NCBI GenBank assembly: GCA_905479125.1
Contig: CAJQLI010000022.1
Coordinates: 1-41,526, forward strand
Reading direction: 5' to 3'
Length of the DNA stretch: 41,526 nt
Source: an uncultured Alphaproteobacteria bacterium
GTDB lineage: Bacteria; Pseudomonadota; Alphaproteobacteria; MPNO01; UBA830
This document shows, in pieces, positions 8,930 through 18,116 of this stretch; the first letter of the stretch is position 1; the number at the start of each line of letters is the position of its first letter. The notes beneath the pieces were generated by a model. It had not been told where the DNA came from and did not search any database. It saw only the letters and a list, made by a program, of their open reading frames with translations. The position numbers and the translations under genes were made by a program.

Positions 8930-9693
8930 CCGGATGGGATCGATTGTCGATCGAACTCGATGCCTGGTCGGCGGCAGGCCGGGCCGCTGAATTCTGGTGG
9001 CGGGATGACGATGCGATCGACACCACGCCGGCGCTGGACCGCCTGCTTTCCCTGCGGGCCGCCCTGGACCTGCCATTGGCGCTTGCGGTCATTCCGACCA
9101 ATGCCAGCCCGGCGCTTATCCCGGCGCTGAAGGGGCAGGCGGGTATCGATATCCTGCAACACGGCTATGCCCATGTCAGTCATCGGCCCGAGGATGAAAA
9201 GAAGGCCGAACTCGGGGCCGACCGGGATCTCTGGGACATCGCGCGCGAGGTGTCCGATGGACGTGGGCGGATGCTTGGTCTGTTCGATGGTGATTGGCTC
9301 GATGTCATGGTTCCGCCGTGGAACCGCATAGACCCTGCGGTCATAAACCTTTTGCCCGGATTGGGGTTTCACGGCCTGAGCACGTTCAACGCACGCGCGG
9401 CGGACGGTATCTCCTCTGATCTGACTGTCGTTAATACCCATGTCGACATCATCGACTGGGTCGGAACACGGGAATATGCCGGTGATGACGCCGTACTCTC
9501 CGCCGCGGTTGAACACCTGGCGGCGAAACGCACAGGCAGTGCCGACCCGGCGGAAGCGACCGGTATTCTGTCCCACCATCTGGCGCATGACGATGCCTGT
9601 TGGGGATTCATTGAAAAATTCGGGCGCTTCACCGCGCTGCACCCTGCGGTCAGGTGGCGGTCGGCCACCGACCTGTTCCCGGTGTCGTCATGA
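8926..9693 (+). CDS. Polysaccharide deacetylase family (NodB-like) protein
   Basis: WWRDDDA (DD metal-site motif), LALAVIPTNAS, ILQHGYAHVSH (H-x3-H) and VMVPPWNRIDP. ATGA overlap with upstream gene. Confidence 0.85.
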   Translation: MTGWDRLSIELDAWSAAGRAAEFWWRDDDAIDTTPALDRLLSLRAALDLPLALAVIPTNASPALIPALKGQAGIDILQHGYAHVSHRPEDEKKAELGADRDLWDIAREVSDGRGRMLGLFDGDWLDVMVPPWNRIDPAVINLLPGLGFHGLSTFNARAADGISSDLTVVNTHVDIIDWVGTREYAGDDAVLSAAVEHLAAKRTGSADPAEATGILSHHLAHDDACWGFIEKFGRFTALHPAVRWRSATDLFPVSS

Positions 9694-10217
9694 CCGGATC
9701 CACGTCGCACCGTCATACGTTCAAGTCGCTGACATCCGATTATACCCGGTCCTTTGGCGGTGTTCTGGTGATGGTCCTGCCGCTTAGCAGCGTCGAAACA
9801 ACCGGGACGGTCGCCTGGGCGCTTGCGGCCGGCGCCTTGTTGTTTGCGGTTTATGGTTTCAACACAATCCTGCGGCACCTTGGTGCCGTCGAATGCAATG
9901 ACACCGGCATATCTGTTTCGGGGCTGTTCAGGCGGTCTGTCGCATGGACGGAGGTAACGGATGTACAGGTGCGCTATTTTTCAACCCGGCGCGATGGAAG
10001 AAAAGGCTGGATGCAACTTGTCGTCAAAAGTCCCACTGCAAGTATCCGGATCGAATCGACTCTTGCCGGGTTCACAGATATTGTTGGGGCCGCGGTGGAC
10101 GCCGCGAACACGAAAGGCATCGACCTTTCATCAACGACGCTCGGAAACGCAGAAGTTCTGGGCGTTAAAACCGGGTTATTCACGTCAGGCAACGGATCCC
10201 CATGCCGGATCTCTTAA
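9690..10217 (+). CDS. Hypothetical membrane-associated protein
   Basis: ATG 9690 overlaps stop of deacetylase (ATGA). Hydrophobic N-terminal segment (VLVMVLPLSSVETTGTVAWALAAGALLFAVYGF), then a PH-like/YdbS-type strand-rich C-terminus. Function unknown. Confidence 0.7.
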   Translation: MTGSTSHRHTFKSLTSDYTRSFGGVLVMVLPLSSVETTGTVAWALAAGALLFAVYGFNTILRHLGAVECNDTGISVSGLFRRSVAWTEVTDVQVRYFSTRRDGRKGWMQLVVKSPTASIRIESTLAGFTDIVGAAVDAANTKGIDLSSTTLGNAEVLGVKTGLFTSGNGSPCRIS

Positions 10218-12082
10218 ACGTCAACGACCTCAAGGTCGAATTCCACGTGACGGAAGGTGTCGTTCGCGCAGTCAACGGTGTGAGCTTTCGCGTGCCGGCA
10301 GGCAAGACTGTGGCGCTGGTTGGCGAGTCCGGCTCCGGCAAGTCAGTTGTGTCCCAGACGGTCATGGGCATCCTTCCGAAATCGGCAAAGGTCACCGGCG
10401 GCGAGGTGATTTTTCACGATCCGCGTGACGGTTCAGTCACCGATCTGCTGACCCTCGACCAGGATGGCGACAAGATGCGTTCGATCCGCGGCGGGCGGAT
10501 ATCGATCATCTTCCAGGAACCGATGACTTCGCTTTCGCCGGTACACACGGTGGGAGACCAGATTTCAGAAGCATTGTTTCTGCATCGAGAAGTCACCAAG
10601 GCTGAAGGGATGGAGCTGACGGCGGAAATGTTGCGGCTGGTCGGATTTCCGGATCCGAAACGGGCACTCCGCACCTATCCGTTCGAGCTGTCCGGCGGGT
10701 TGCGTCAGCGCGCGATGATTGCGATGGCCCTTGTCTGCCGCCCGGCACTATTGGTCGCGGATGAGCCGACGACGGCGCTTGATGTGACTATTCAGGCGCA
10801 GATTCTGAAATTGCTGAACGACCTGCAGTCGGATCTGCAGATGGCCGTTCTGATGATCACCCATGATCTTGGCGTGGTCGCGAATGTCGCTGATGAAATC
10901 GTCGTGATGTATCACGGCGGCGTATTGGAACGCGGAACGCTGGACGATATTTACCGCGCCCCCGGGCATGATTACCTGCGCGCACTTCTCCGGGCGGTGC
11001 CGCGGTTCAACATGAAACCGGGCGAACGTCTTATACCGCTGCGGGAAATTGAACACCGGACCGGTCACCTGCTGGCGGAACGTGAAGAAGAACCGGTCAA
11101 GCTCGATACGCCGTTGCTTCGGGTAACCGGTCTGACCAAATCCTACGAGCTTCGAAAGGGTGGTCTGTTTGCCGCTGGCGATACGCAGAAAGTACTGGCG
11201 GTCGATGATGTCAGCTTTTTCGTGCGCCAGGGTGAATGTCTGGGCCTGGTCGGTGAATCGGGTTGCGGCAAGACGACCCTGTCGAAAATGATTATGCGGG
11301 CGCTGACACCGGATTCCGGAGAGGTCGTGTTCAACGACCGCGGCCAGGACGTTGATCTGACGCAGCTGACTGAAAAGGAACTGCTGCCGTATCGGCGCAA
11401 GATACAGTTCATGTTCCAGGACCCGTTCTCGTCTCTCAATCCGCGGATGACCGTGTTCGACATCATCTCGGAGCCGTTATTGATCCATAAGATTGGCGAC
11501 AAGGAATACCGCGCCGAGATGGTGCAGGAGCTGATGGCGCTGGTTGGTCTCGATCCGCGCTCGCTGAATCGCTACCCGCATTCATTTTCGGGCGGACAGC
11601 GCCAGCGTATCGGTATCGCGCGCGCCCTGGCGCTCAAGCCTGAATTACTGTTATGCGACGAGCCCGTATCGGCGCTCGACGTCTCGGTACAGGCGCAAAT
11701 TCTCAATCTGATGAAGGACCTCCAGAAAGACCTGGGGCTGACCTATCTTTTCGTTTCCCATAACCTCGCCGTCGTCGACTATATCGCAGACCGCATCGCC
11801 GTTATGTGTGCCGGGCGTCTTGTGGAAACGGCGCCGCGCGATGTCTTGTTCCGCGCGCCCGTCCATCCCTATACGCGCGCGCTGCTTTCCGCGGTTCCCA
11901 AGCCCGACCCTGATTCACGGCTGGACCTGTCGGCGTTGATGGAAGGCAAGGCATCGATCCCGTCCGAATGGCCCGAACCATTCACGATTGCCGATAGCCG
12001 AGACATGACACTGGTGGATCTCGGTGATGAGCATTTTGTCCGTGCCGATCCAACCGCCGATATGAAGGCGTTCGTCGCATGA
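10202..12082 (+). CDS. Dipeptide/oligopeptide-type ABC transporter, fused two-NBD ATP-binding protein
   Basis: Two complete NBDs: [39 protein letters not shown] and [39 protein letters not shown], each with the C-terminal oligopeptide-type extension ([25 protein letters not shown]). Confidence 0.96.
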   Translation: MPDLLNVNDLKVEFHVTEGVVRAVNGVSFRVPAGKTVALVGESGSGKSVVSQTVMGILPKSAKVTGGEVIFHDPRDGSVTDLLTLDQDGDKMRSIRGGRISIIFQEPMTSLSPVHTVGDQISEALFLHREVTKAEGMELTAEMLRLVGFPDPKRALRTYPFELSGGLRQRAMIAMALVCRPALLVADEPTTALDVTIQAQILKLLNDLQSDLQMAVLMITHDLGVVANVADEIVVMYHGGVLERGTLDDIYRAPGHDYLRALLRAVPRFNMKPGERLIPLREIEHRTGHLLAEREEEPVKLDTPLLRVTGLTKSYELRKGGLFAAGDTQKVLAVDDVSFFVRQGECLGLVGESGCGKTTLSKMIMRALTPDSGEVVFNDRGQDVDLTQLTEKELLPYRRKIQFMFQDPFSSLNPRMTVFDIISEPLLIHKIGDKEYRAEMVQELMALVGLDPRSLNRYPHSFSGGQRQRIGIARALALKPELLLCDEPVSALDVSVQAQILNLMKDLQKDLGLTYLFVSHNLAVVDYIADRIAVMCAGRLVETAPRDVLFRAPVHPYTRALLSAVPKPDPDSRLDLSALMEGKASIPSEWPEPFTIADSRDMTLVDLGDEHFVRADPTADMKAFVA

Positions 12083-14013
12083 TGTTTCTGAGGGTATCTG
12101 TATTGGCCGTGGCATTTGCAGCGGCCGGAGTGATGACCGGGACGGCGACGTCGGCTTTCGGCAGGGATATGCCGTTGATCGAATCCCCGTTGCTTGCCGC
12201 CAAAGTAACGAAGGGTGAATTGCCGCCTGTCAGCGAGAGACTGCCTGTAGAGCCGCGTGTCGTGAAGGTCGCAAAACCAGGCCTGCATGGCGGCACGATG
12301 CGAGTGGTTTTCGGTCGGTCCAAGGACACGCGTATCATGGTCGTTTACGGCTATGCGCGTCTCATGACCTACGATGCGGAGTTTATTATCCGCCCCGACA
12401 TTCTTGAACGCGTCGATGTTGAACTCGGCCGGGTGTTCACGCTGCATTTACGGAAGGGACATCGCTGGTCGGACGGTCACCCCTTCACCACCGAGGATTT
12501 CCGCTATTGGTGGGAAGATATTGCGAACGAGCGTGCGCTGTCGCCGCTCGGCCCGGCAAAGAAACTGATCGTCGCGGGCGAGGCGCCAAGTGTCGAGATT
12601 ATAGGCCCGTATACGATCCGTTATTCCTGGGGCTCTCCGAATCCGCATTTCCTGCCGGCGCTGGCATCGGCGACGCCACTCTATATCTACCGGCCGGCGC
12701 ATTATCTGAAGAAATTTCATCAGCGCTATGCCGATCCGGAAAAGCTTGCCGCGCTGGTTGAGAAGTCCGGTCGGCGCAATTGGGCGGCCCTGCATAACCG
12801 GCAGGATAATCAGTATAAAAACGACAATCCGGACCTGCCGACCCTGCAGCCCTGGGTCTTGCAGACGAAGCCGCCGTCACAACGTTTCCTGTTTGACAGA
12901 AACCCCTATTTTCACCGGGTTGATCAGAACGGTCGCCAATTGCCTTACACCGACCAGGTTGCAATGGGCGTGGCTGCAGCCGGTGTCATCCCGTTGAAGA
13001 CAGGGGCGGGCGAAAGTGATCTGCAGGCGCGCGGGCTGGCGTTCAGCGACTATACATTCCTCAAAGAGGCTGAAAAGCGCGAGAATTTCAAAATTCATTT
13101 GTGGCAGACCGCAAAAGGCTCTCACCTGGCACTGTTCCCGAACCTCAACGCGAAGGATCCGGTCTGGCGCAAGCTGTTCCAGAACGTGGAATACAGACGC
13201 GCCCTGTCGCTGGCGATAAACCGGCACGAGATCAACCAGGTGATCTATTACGGGTTGGCGACAGAGGGCCAGAATACTGTGTTGCCCGGCAGCCCGCTGT
13301 TCAAAAAGGAATATCTCGATGCCTGGGCGCTGTTCGACTTGAAGGCGGCGAACGCCAAACTTGATGCAATGGGGCTGACAAAACGGGACTCGCGCGGCAT
13401 TCGGTTGCTGCCCGATGGCCGACCGATGGAAATCATCGTCGAGACCGCGGGCGAGGACACGGAACAGACCGACGTGCTGGAACTCATCCATGATTCGTGG
13501 CTGGCAGCCGGGGTAAAGCTTTTCACACGCCCGTCGCAGCGTGAAGTTTTCCGAAATCGAATTTTCGCAGGTGAAACGCTGGTCTCGATCTGGTCGGGGC
13601 ATGAGTTCGGCATTCCCAATGCGGACACCATTCCCGACGAATTTTCGCCGACGGACCAGCTTCAGTTGCAATGGCCTAAATGGGGCCAGCATTTCCAGAC
13701 CCGCGGTCGCGCCGGTACGCCGCCGACGGACGAGTACGCTCTTGAACTTCTGAAGCTCAACCGGGCCTGGGCCTATGCCCGATCGCGTCAGGAACGCCGG
13801 GATATCTGGCGCCGGATGCTGGAAATAAATGCGGACCGTGTGTATTCAATCGGTCTGGTCTCTGCTGTGCCGCAGCCCGTGGTGATCAATTCCGACCTGA
13901 AGAACGTGCCGGTCAAAGGTGTTTTCAACTGGAATCCGGGGGCGCATTTCGGGGTCTACATGCCGGATACGTTCTGGTTTGATAAGGCCGAACGCCGACA
14001 GGCGCAGAAATAG
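12079..14013 (+). CDS. ABC transporter substrate-binding protein, SBP_bac_5 (peptide/nickel/oligosaccharide) family
   Basis: Signal-peptide-like N-terminus; FTLHLRKGHRWSDGHPFTTEDFRYWWEDI; YRRALSLAINRHEINQVIYYGLA. ATGA overlap with NBD gene. Confidence 0.93.
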   Translation: MMFLRVSVLAVAFAAAGVMTGTATSAFGRDMPLIESPLLAAKVTKGELPPVSERLPVEPRVVKVAKPGLHGGTMRVVFGRSKDTRIMVVYGYARLMTYDAEFIIRPDILERVDVELGRVFTLHLRKGHRWSDGHPFTTEDFRYWWEDIANERALSPLGPAKKLIVAGEAPSVEIIGPYTIRYSWGSPNPHFLPALASATPLYIYRPAHYLKKFHQRYADPEKLAALVEKSGRRNWAALHNRQDNQYKNDNPDLPTLQPWVLQTKPPSQRFLFDRNPYFHRVDQNGRQLPYTDQVAMGVAAAGVIPLKTGAGESDLQARGLAFSDYTFLKEAEKRENFKIHLWQTAKGSHLALFPNLNAKDPVWRKLFQNVEYRRALSLAINRHEINQVIYYGLATEGQNTVLPGSPLFKKEYLDAWALFDLKAANAKLDAMGLTKRDSRGIRLLPDGRPMEIIVETAGEDTEQTDVLELIHDSWLAAGVKLFTRPSQREVFRNRIFAGETLVSIWSGHEFGIPNADTIPDEFSPTDQLQLQWPKWGQHFQTRGRAGTPPTDEYALELLKLNRAWAYARSRQERRDIWRRMLEINADRVYSIGLVSAVPQPVVINSDLKNVPVKGVFNWNPGAHFGVYMPDTFWFDKAERRQAQK

Positions 14014-14026
14014 GCGGAATGTATAA

Positions 14027-15025
14027 ATGCTGAGATTTCTCGTTCACCGCCTTTTCATCATGATCCCGACACTGCTGGCGATCAGCCTGATCGTGTTTGT
14101 GATTATCCAGTTGCCGCCGGGCGATTATCTGACCAGCTACATCAATGAGCTGCAAAGCCAGGGCGAGTCGGTCGACGAGGCAAAAATCGCATTCCTCCGG
14201 GAACAGTACGGGCTCGACAAACCGTGGTGGCAGCAATACCTCGTCTGGCTGTTCGGGATGCTTCAGGGTGATTTCGGATTTTCGTTCGAGCACAACCAGC
14301 CTGTATCCGAGGTTGTCGGGGACCGGTTGTGGCTCAGCTTCCTGGTGTCGATCAGCACCATCATGTTCACCTGGGCGGTGTCATTTCCGATCGGTGTCTA
14401 TTCGGCGACGCACCAGTATTCCTGGGGCGATTACGGATTGTCATTCCTCGGTTTTCTTGGGCTTGCGACGCCGAATTTCCTGCTCGCCCTTGTGATGCTG
14501 TATCTTGCCAATCGATGGTTCGGCACATCGGTCGGGGGGCTGATGGATGACCAGTTCATCGGCCAGCCCTGGACCTGGGGAAAGTTTCTATCGGTTCTCG
14601 AACACCTTTGGGTGCCCGTGGTCGTTATCGGTACGTCCGGCACGGCCGGCATGATCCGGCGGCTCCGGGCCAACCTGCTGGACGAGTTGCAACGCCAATA
14701 CGTGACGACCGGCCGCGCCAAGGGAATGTCTCCGCGTAAACTCCTGATCAAGTATCCTCTGCGGATGTCGCTTAATCCGTTTATCGCCGATATCGGCAAC
14801 CTGTTGCCGCAGGTCGTTTCCGGCTCGGTTATCGTGTCCGTTGTACTGTCATTGCCGACCACCGGGCCGATGCTCCTGCGCGCCTTGCAGAGCCAGGATA
14901 TGTATCTGGCCGGGGCGTTCCTGATGTTCCTGTCCCTGCTGACGGTGATCGGCGTATTTATTTCGGACATCCTGCTGGCGATGCTTGATCCACGAATCCG
15001 TCTCGGTGGGGGGGCAACGCGATGA
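14027..15025 (+). CDS. ABC transporter permease, DppB/OppB type
   Basis: MLRFLVHRLFIMIPTLLAISLIVFVIIQLPPGDYL start; EAA loop YVTTGRAKGMSPRKLLIKYPLRMSLNPFIADIG. Confidence 0.95.
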   Translation: MLRFLVHRLFIMIPTLLAISLIVFVIIQLPPGDYLTSYINELQSQGESVDEAKIAFLREQYGLDKPWWQQYLVWLFGMLQGDFGFSFEHNQPVSEVVGDRLWLSFLVSISTIMFTWAVSFPIGVYSATHQYSWGDYGLSFLGFLGLATPNFLLALVMLYLANRWFGTSVGGLMDDQFIGQPWTWGKFLSVLEHLWVPVVVIGTSGTAGMIRRLRANLLDELQRQYVTTGRAKGMSPRKLLIKYPLRMSLNPFIADIGNLLPQVVSGSVIVSVVLSLPTTGPMLLRALQSQDMYLAGAFLMFLSLLTVIGVFISDILLAMLDPRIRLGGGATR

Positions 15026-16194
15026 GTCCTCCATCCAGGGGAGATGAGCCGCTTGAACACTGGGTATCGGATGCGCCGTTCGATCCGCATGTCGCCGAAG
15101 CGCTGACGCCGGAACAGGAACGCATCTATATGGCGTCGCAATGGCGCATCATGTGGATCCGCTTCAAGCGTCACAAGCTTGCCGTCTGGTCCGGCGCCAT
15201 TCTCGGCCTGATTTATTTCAGCGTGCTGATCAGCGAATTCATTGCGCCTTACAACTTGAATACCCGGCACACGGACCATATTTATGCGCCACCGCAATCA
15301 ATCAATCTTTTCCATGAAGGCAGCCTGAAATCGCCCTTTACCTACGGTCTCAAATACACGCTGAACATGGAGAACCTGAAGCGAGAATACAGCGACGATG
15401 AATCCCGTGTCGACCGGATTCGTTTCTTCTGTCTCGGCGACAGCTACAATTTCTGGGGACTGATCCCCATGCGGTTCCACCTGGTGTGTCCACCGAAAGA
15501 CGGCACCATGTTTCTGCTGGGCACGGACCGATTGGGCCGCGATATGTTCTCGCGCATCGTTATCGGTACGCGCATATCGCTGACGGTCGGTCTCATCGGG
15601 ATCACTATCAGCTTTGCGCTCGGCATGTTTTTTGGCGGACTTGCAGGCTATTACGGCGGCTGGATCGATAACGTTATCCAGCGTGTGATCGAGGTTATCC
15701 GGTCGTTCCCCGAATTGCCGCTATGGATGGCGTTGTCCGCAGCGTTGCCGGTGACCTGGAGCCCGATCGTCATCTACTTCGGGATCACTATCATTCTGGG
15801 CCTGCTCGACTGGACCGGCCTGGCGCGGGCGGTGCGATCAAAACTGCTGGCGATCCGGGAAGAGGACTTCGTGTCCGCAGCGCGTTTGATGGGCGCGAAA
15901 CCAAGCCGGATTATCTGGCGTCACATGATGCCGAGCTTCATGAGCCATCTGATCGCGTCCGCGACCCTGTCGATCCCGGCCATGATCCTGGGTGAGACCG
16001 CGCTGTCGTTCCTAGGGCTCGGTCTGCGCCCGCCGATCACCAGTTGGGGTGTTTTGCTGGCCGAGGCGCAGAACATCAATGTCGTCGCGCTGTATCCCTG
16101 GCTGATGCTGCCGGTCGTGCCGGTGATTATCGTGATTCTCGCCTTCAATTTCCTTGGCGACGGACTGCGCGACGCGGCGGATCCGTATAAGTAG
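15022..16194 (+). CDS. ABC transporter permease, DppC/OppC type
   Basis: LGTDRLGRDMFSRIVIGTRISLTVGLIG; EEDFVSAARLMGAKPSRIIWRHMMPSFMSHLI; ILAFNFLGDGLRDAADPYK end. ATGA overlap with upstream permease. Confidence 0.95.
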   Translation: MSPPSRGDEPLEHWVSDAPFDPHVAEALTPEQERIYMASQWRIMWIRFKRHKLAVWSGAILGLIYFSVLISEFIAPYNLNTRHTDHIYAPPQSINLFHEGSLKSPFTYGLKYTLNMENLKREYSDDESRVDRIRFFCLGDSYNFWGLIPMRFHLVCPPKDGTMFLLGTDRLGRDMFSRIVIGTRISLTVGLIGITISFALGMFFGGLAGYYGGWIDNVIQRVIEVIRSFPELPLWMALSAALPVTWSPIVIYFGITIILGLLDWTGLARAVRSKLLAIREEDFVSAARLMGAKPSRIIWRHMMPSFMSHLIASATLSIPAMILGETALSFLGLGLRPPITSWGVLLAEAQNINVVALYPWLMLPVVPVIIVILAFNFLGDGLRDAADPYK

Positions 16195-16305
16195 CGCGAG
16201 CCGGATCATCGGGAGGTGGATTTTCTACTTGCTCCTGAAATCACAGGGGCTTATCAGCTGCGCCCCATGACATACACAATTACCCTTGAGCGAATTGCTA
16301 CGGTC

Positions 16306-16327
16306 GCACGCCTTGTCAAAGGCGTGC
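16306..16327 (+). other. Strong intergenic stem-loop (9-bp perfect stem, GTCA loop)
   Basis: GCACGCCTT-GTCA-AAGGCGTGC; not followed by a T-tract. Confidence 0.6.
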
Positions 16328-16398
16328 GGGCGGATGGTCGTGTGTGTCTTGAAGGGACCCGGATAGTTTAGTCCAACTCTTCTTTTTCACAGGCTGAT

Positions 16399-16431
16399 CC
16401 GCCCGCGGGACCCCGCGAGGCGGTTTTTTTA
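16399..16431 (+). terminator. Rho-independent terminator
   Basis: CCGCCCGCGGG-AC-CCCGCGAGGCGG followed by TTTTTTT; about 11 bp stem with one bulge. Confidence 0.85.
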
Positions 16432-16475
16432 TGCCCGGAATTCTGAAAGCCCTAAAACCCTGAAAGGAAATTATC

Positions 16476-16955
16476 ATGGGCGCGTTGACAGATCACAGAC
16501 AGGATCACGAATTTTATCAGAGCACGTATGCCAAGGTGACATTCACCCGCGACGGCGTTGATTGGGATGTGCTGGCCGATATTTATGCCCGCGCCCCGCT
16601 TGCCGAGCGTACGGCCGCCGAGGTCAGGCGCGCCTTCGCCAACAGCTACTTGTGTTGCTTTGCCTGGGTGGATGGCCGGCTTGTCGGCGCGGCGCGGGCC
16701 ACGTCGGACGGCGTTTTCTATGCCACTGTTCTGGATGTCGCGGTTGACCCCGGGTTTCAGGGCGCCGGAATCGGGCAAAAGATGATGCGGGCGCTCCTGC
16801 GCCGGTTGCCGGTTCAGAAGGTGTATCTGACTACCGTGCCGGGTAAGGAAGGCTTCTACGAGAAGCTTGGCTTCCTGCACCAGACCAATGCGATGGGCTT
16901 CTTCCCGCTTGGTGACCGCAAAGAGGCGCTGGAGCGAGGCGTCCTCGTCGAGTAG
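16476..16955 (+). CDS. GNAT family N-acetyltransferase
   Basis: FYATVLDVAVDPGFQGAGIGQKMMRALLRRL (acetyl-CoA P-loop-like) and TVPGKEGFYEKLGF; 159 aa. Confidence 0.93.
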   Translation: MGALTDHRQDHEFYQSTYAKVTFTRDGVDWDVLADIYARAPLAERTAAEVRRAFANSYLCCFAWVDGRLVGAARATSDGVFYATVLDVAVDPGFQGAGIGQKMMRALLRRLPVQKVYLTTVPGKEGFYEKLGFLHQTNAMGFFPLGDRKEALERGVLVE

Positions 16956-16958
16956 CGG

Positions 16959-18053
16959 TCACCCTTCCAGGCTTGAATCAGTCGTCGATTCGAACGGATC
17001 GACGTCGAGTTCAATCCCGATGCCCTGCGCGCGTGCTTTTTCGTAGAGAAGCCGCCCGATTACCTGGTCACCGACGCCCCAGAATGCGTTCTGTTTGAAG
17101 AACGTGATCTGGTTGTCGTCGGTGCGCCCGGCATCGCCGCGCATGACCTGGGCGAGATCAAAGACCTTGTCCCATGAAATTATGCCTTCCTCCGCCGCGC
17201 CCCAGACAATGGCGGTCCGGTCCAGCTTGTCCTGCTCGATCGAGTTACAGACCACTATGTCGGCGCGCTGCAAAGTGGTGTTGTCGATTTCACGCCGGGC
17301 TTCCGAGATGAAACCGGCTTCGTGCAGGCCCTTATTGGATGATACCAGTGAACAGACATGGGCGCCCGGTGACAGCCAGTCGCCGTCGAACGTCGGCACG
17401 TTGGAGTTTGTTGCAGTCAGCACGATATCCATGCCCTCGACCGCTTCGCGGGCGGTATCGACGGCCGTGACCTTCATGCCGAGAATCTGCGCCATCGATC
17501 CGGCGTACCGCTTGCGGTTATCTTCATTCGGGCTGAACACGAAGGCCTCTTCGATGTCCGGCATTGCCGCTTTTACGGCCGCAAGCTGGCCGCGTGCCTG
17601 ACCGCGTGACCCAAGAATACCGACGGTCTTTGAATTTTTCTTCGCCAGCCACTTGGTGCCGACGGCGGTCGCGCAACTGGTCGGAATGACGACGTTCTGG
17701 TTGACGCCCGGAAGTTCTTCGACTTCCAGCTCGCCGACCTGGATCGAGAGCAATCCACCGTTTTCGCCTTCGTAAATAACACGGACACGCGCGCCGCGAT
17801 GCGAATAGGTCTGACGTTTGTCTTCGTTGATGACGATCTTCTCCGTATGGAGGAGTGTTCCTATTGCATTTGCTGAATCCGGTGCGCCAATATGGACTGT
17901 CAGGCGTACGCCCTGCGGCGAATGAATGCGTTGGCGCAGTTCGGCCAGCCAGTCATTTTTTGACCAGTCGAGAAACCCCTGTTCCATGGCATCAACGGCT
18001 TCCTTGATCGTGATCAGCCCTTTTACGTCTTTCGGCCCGAGTACCAGCACCAT
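16959..18053 (-). CDS. Ornithine cyclodeaminase/mu-crystallin family protein
   Basis: SCATAVGTKWLAKKNSKTVGILGSRGQARGQLAAVKAAMPDIEEAFVFSPN (Rossmann dinucleotide site) and ATNSNVPTFDGDWLSPGAHVCSLVS. Confidence 0.88.
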   Translation of the reverse strand: MVLVLGPKDVKGLITIKEAVDAMEQGFLDWSKNDWLAELRQRIHSPQGVRLTVHIGAPDSANAIGTLLHTEKIVINEDKRQTYSHRGARVRVIYEGENGGLLSIQVGELEVEELPGVNQNVVIPTSCATAVGTKWLAKKNSKTVGILGSRGQARGQLAAVKAAMPDIEEAFVFSPNEDNRKRYAGSMAQILGMKVTAVDTAREAVEGMDIVLTATNSNVPTFDGDWLSPGAHVCSLVSSNKGLHEAGFISEARREIDNTTLQRADIVVCNSIEQDKLDRTAIVWGAAEEGIISWDKVFDLAQVMRGDAGRTDDNQITFFKQNAFWGVGDQVIGRLLYEKARAQGIGIELDVDPFESTTDSSLEG

Positions 18054-18116
18054 TTTTGTTACCCCCCTTTATGTCGGATATACTCACAGCCTAATGGTTT
18101 AATCCGATACCTGGTA

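Noticed and set aside
7601-9642. Antisense ORFs 7601..8515 and 8695..9642 (minus)
   Set aside because: Opposite the GT and deacetylase genes that carry clear family motifs; shadow ORFs.
12877-15297. Antisense ORFs 12877..13692 and 14431..15297 (minus)
   Set aside because: Opposite SBP_bac_5 and permease genes; no domain signal.
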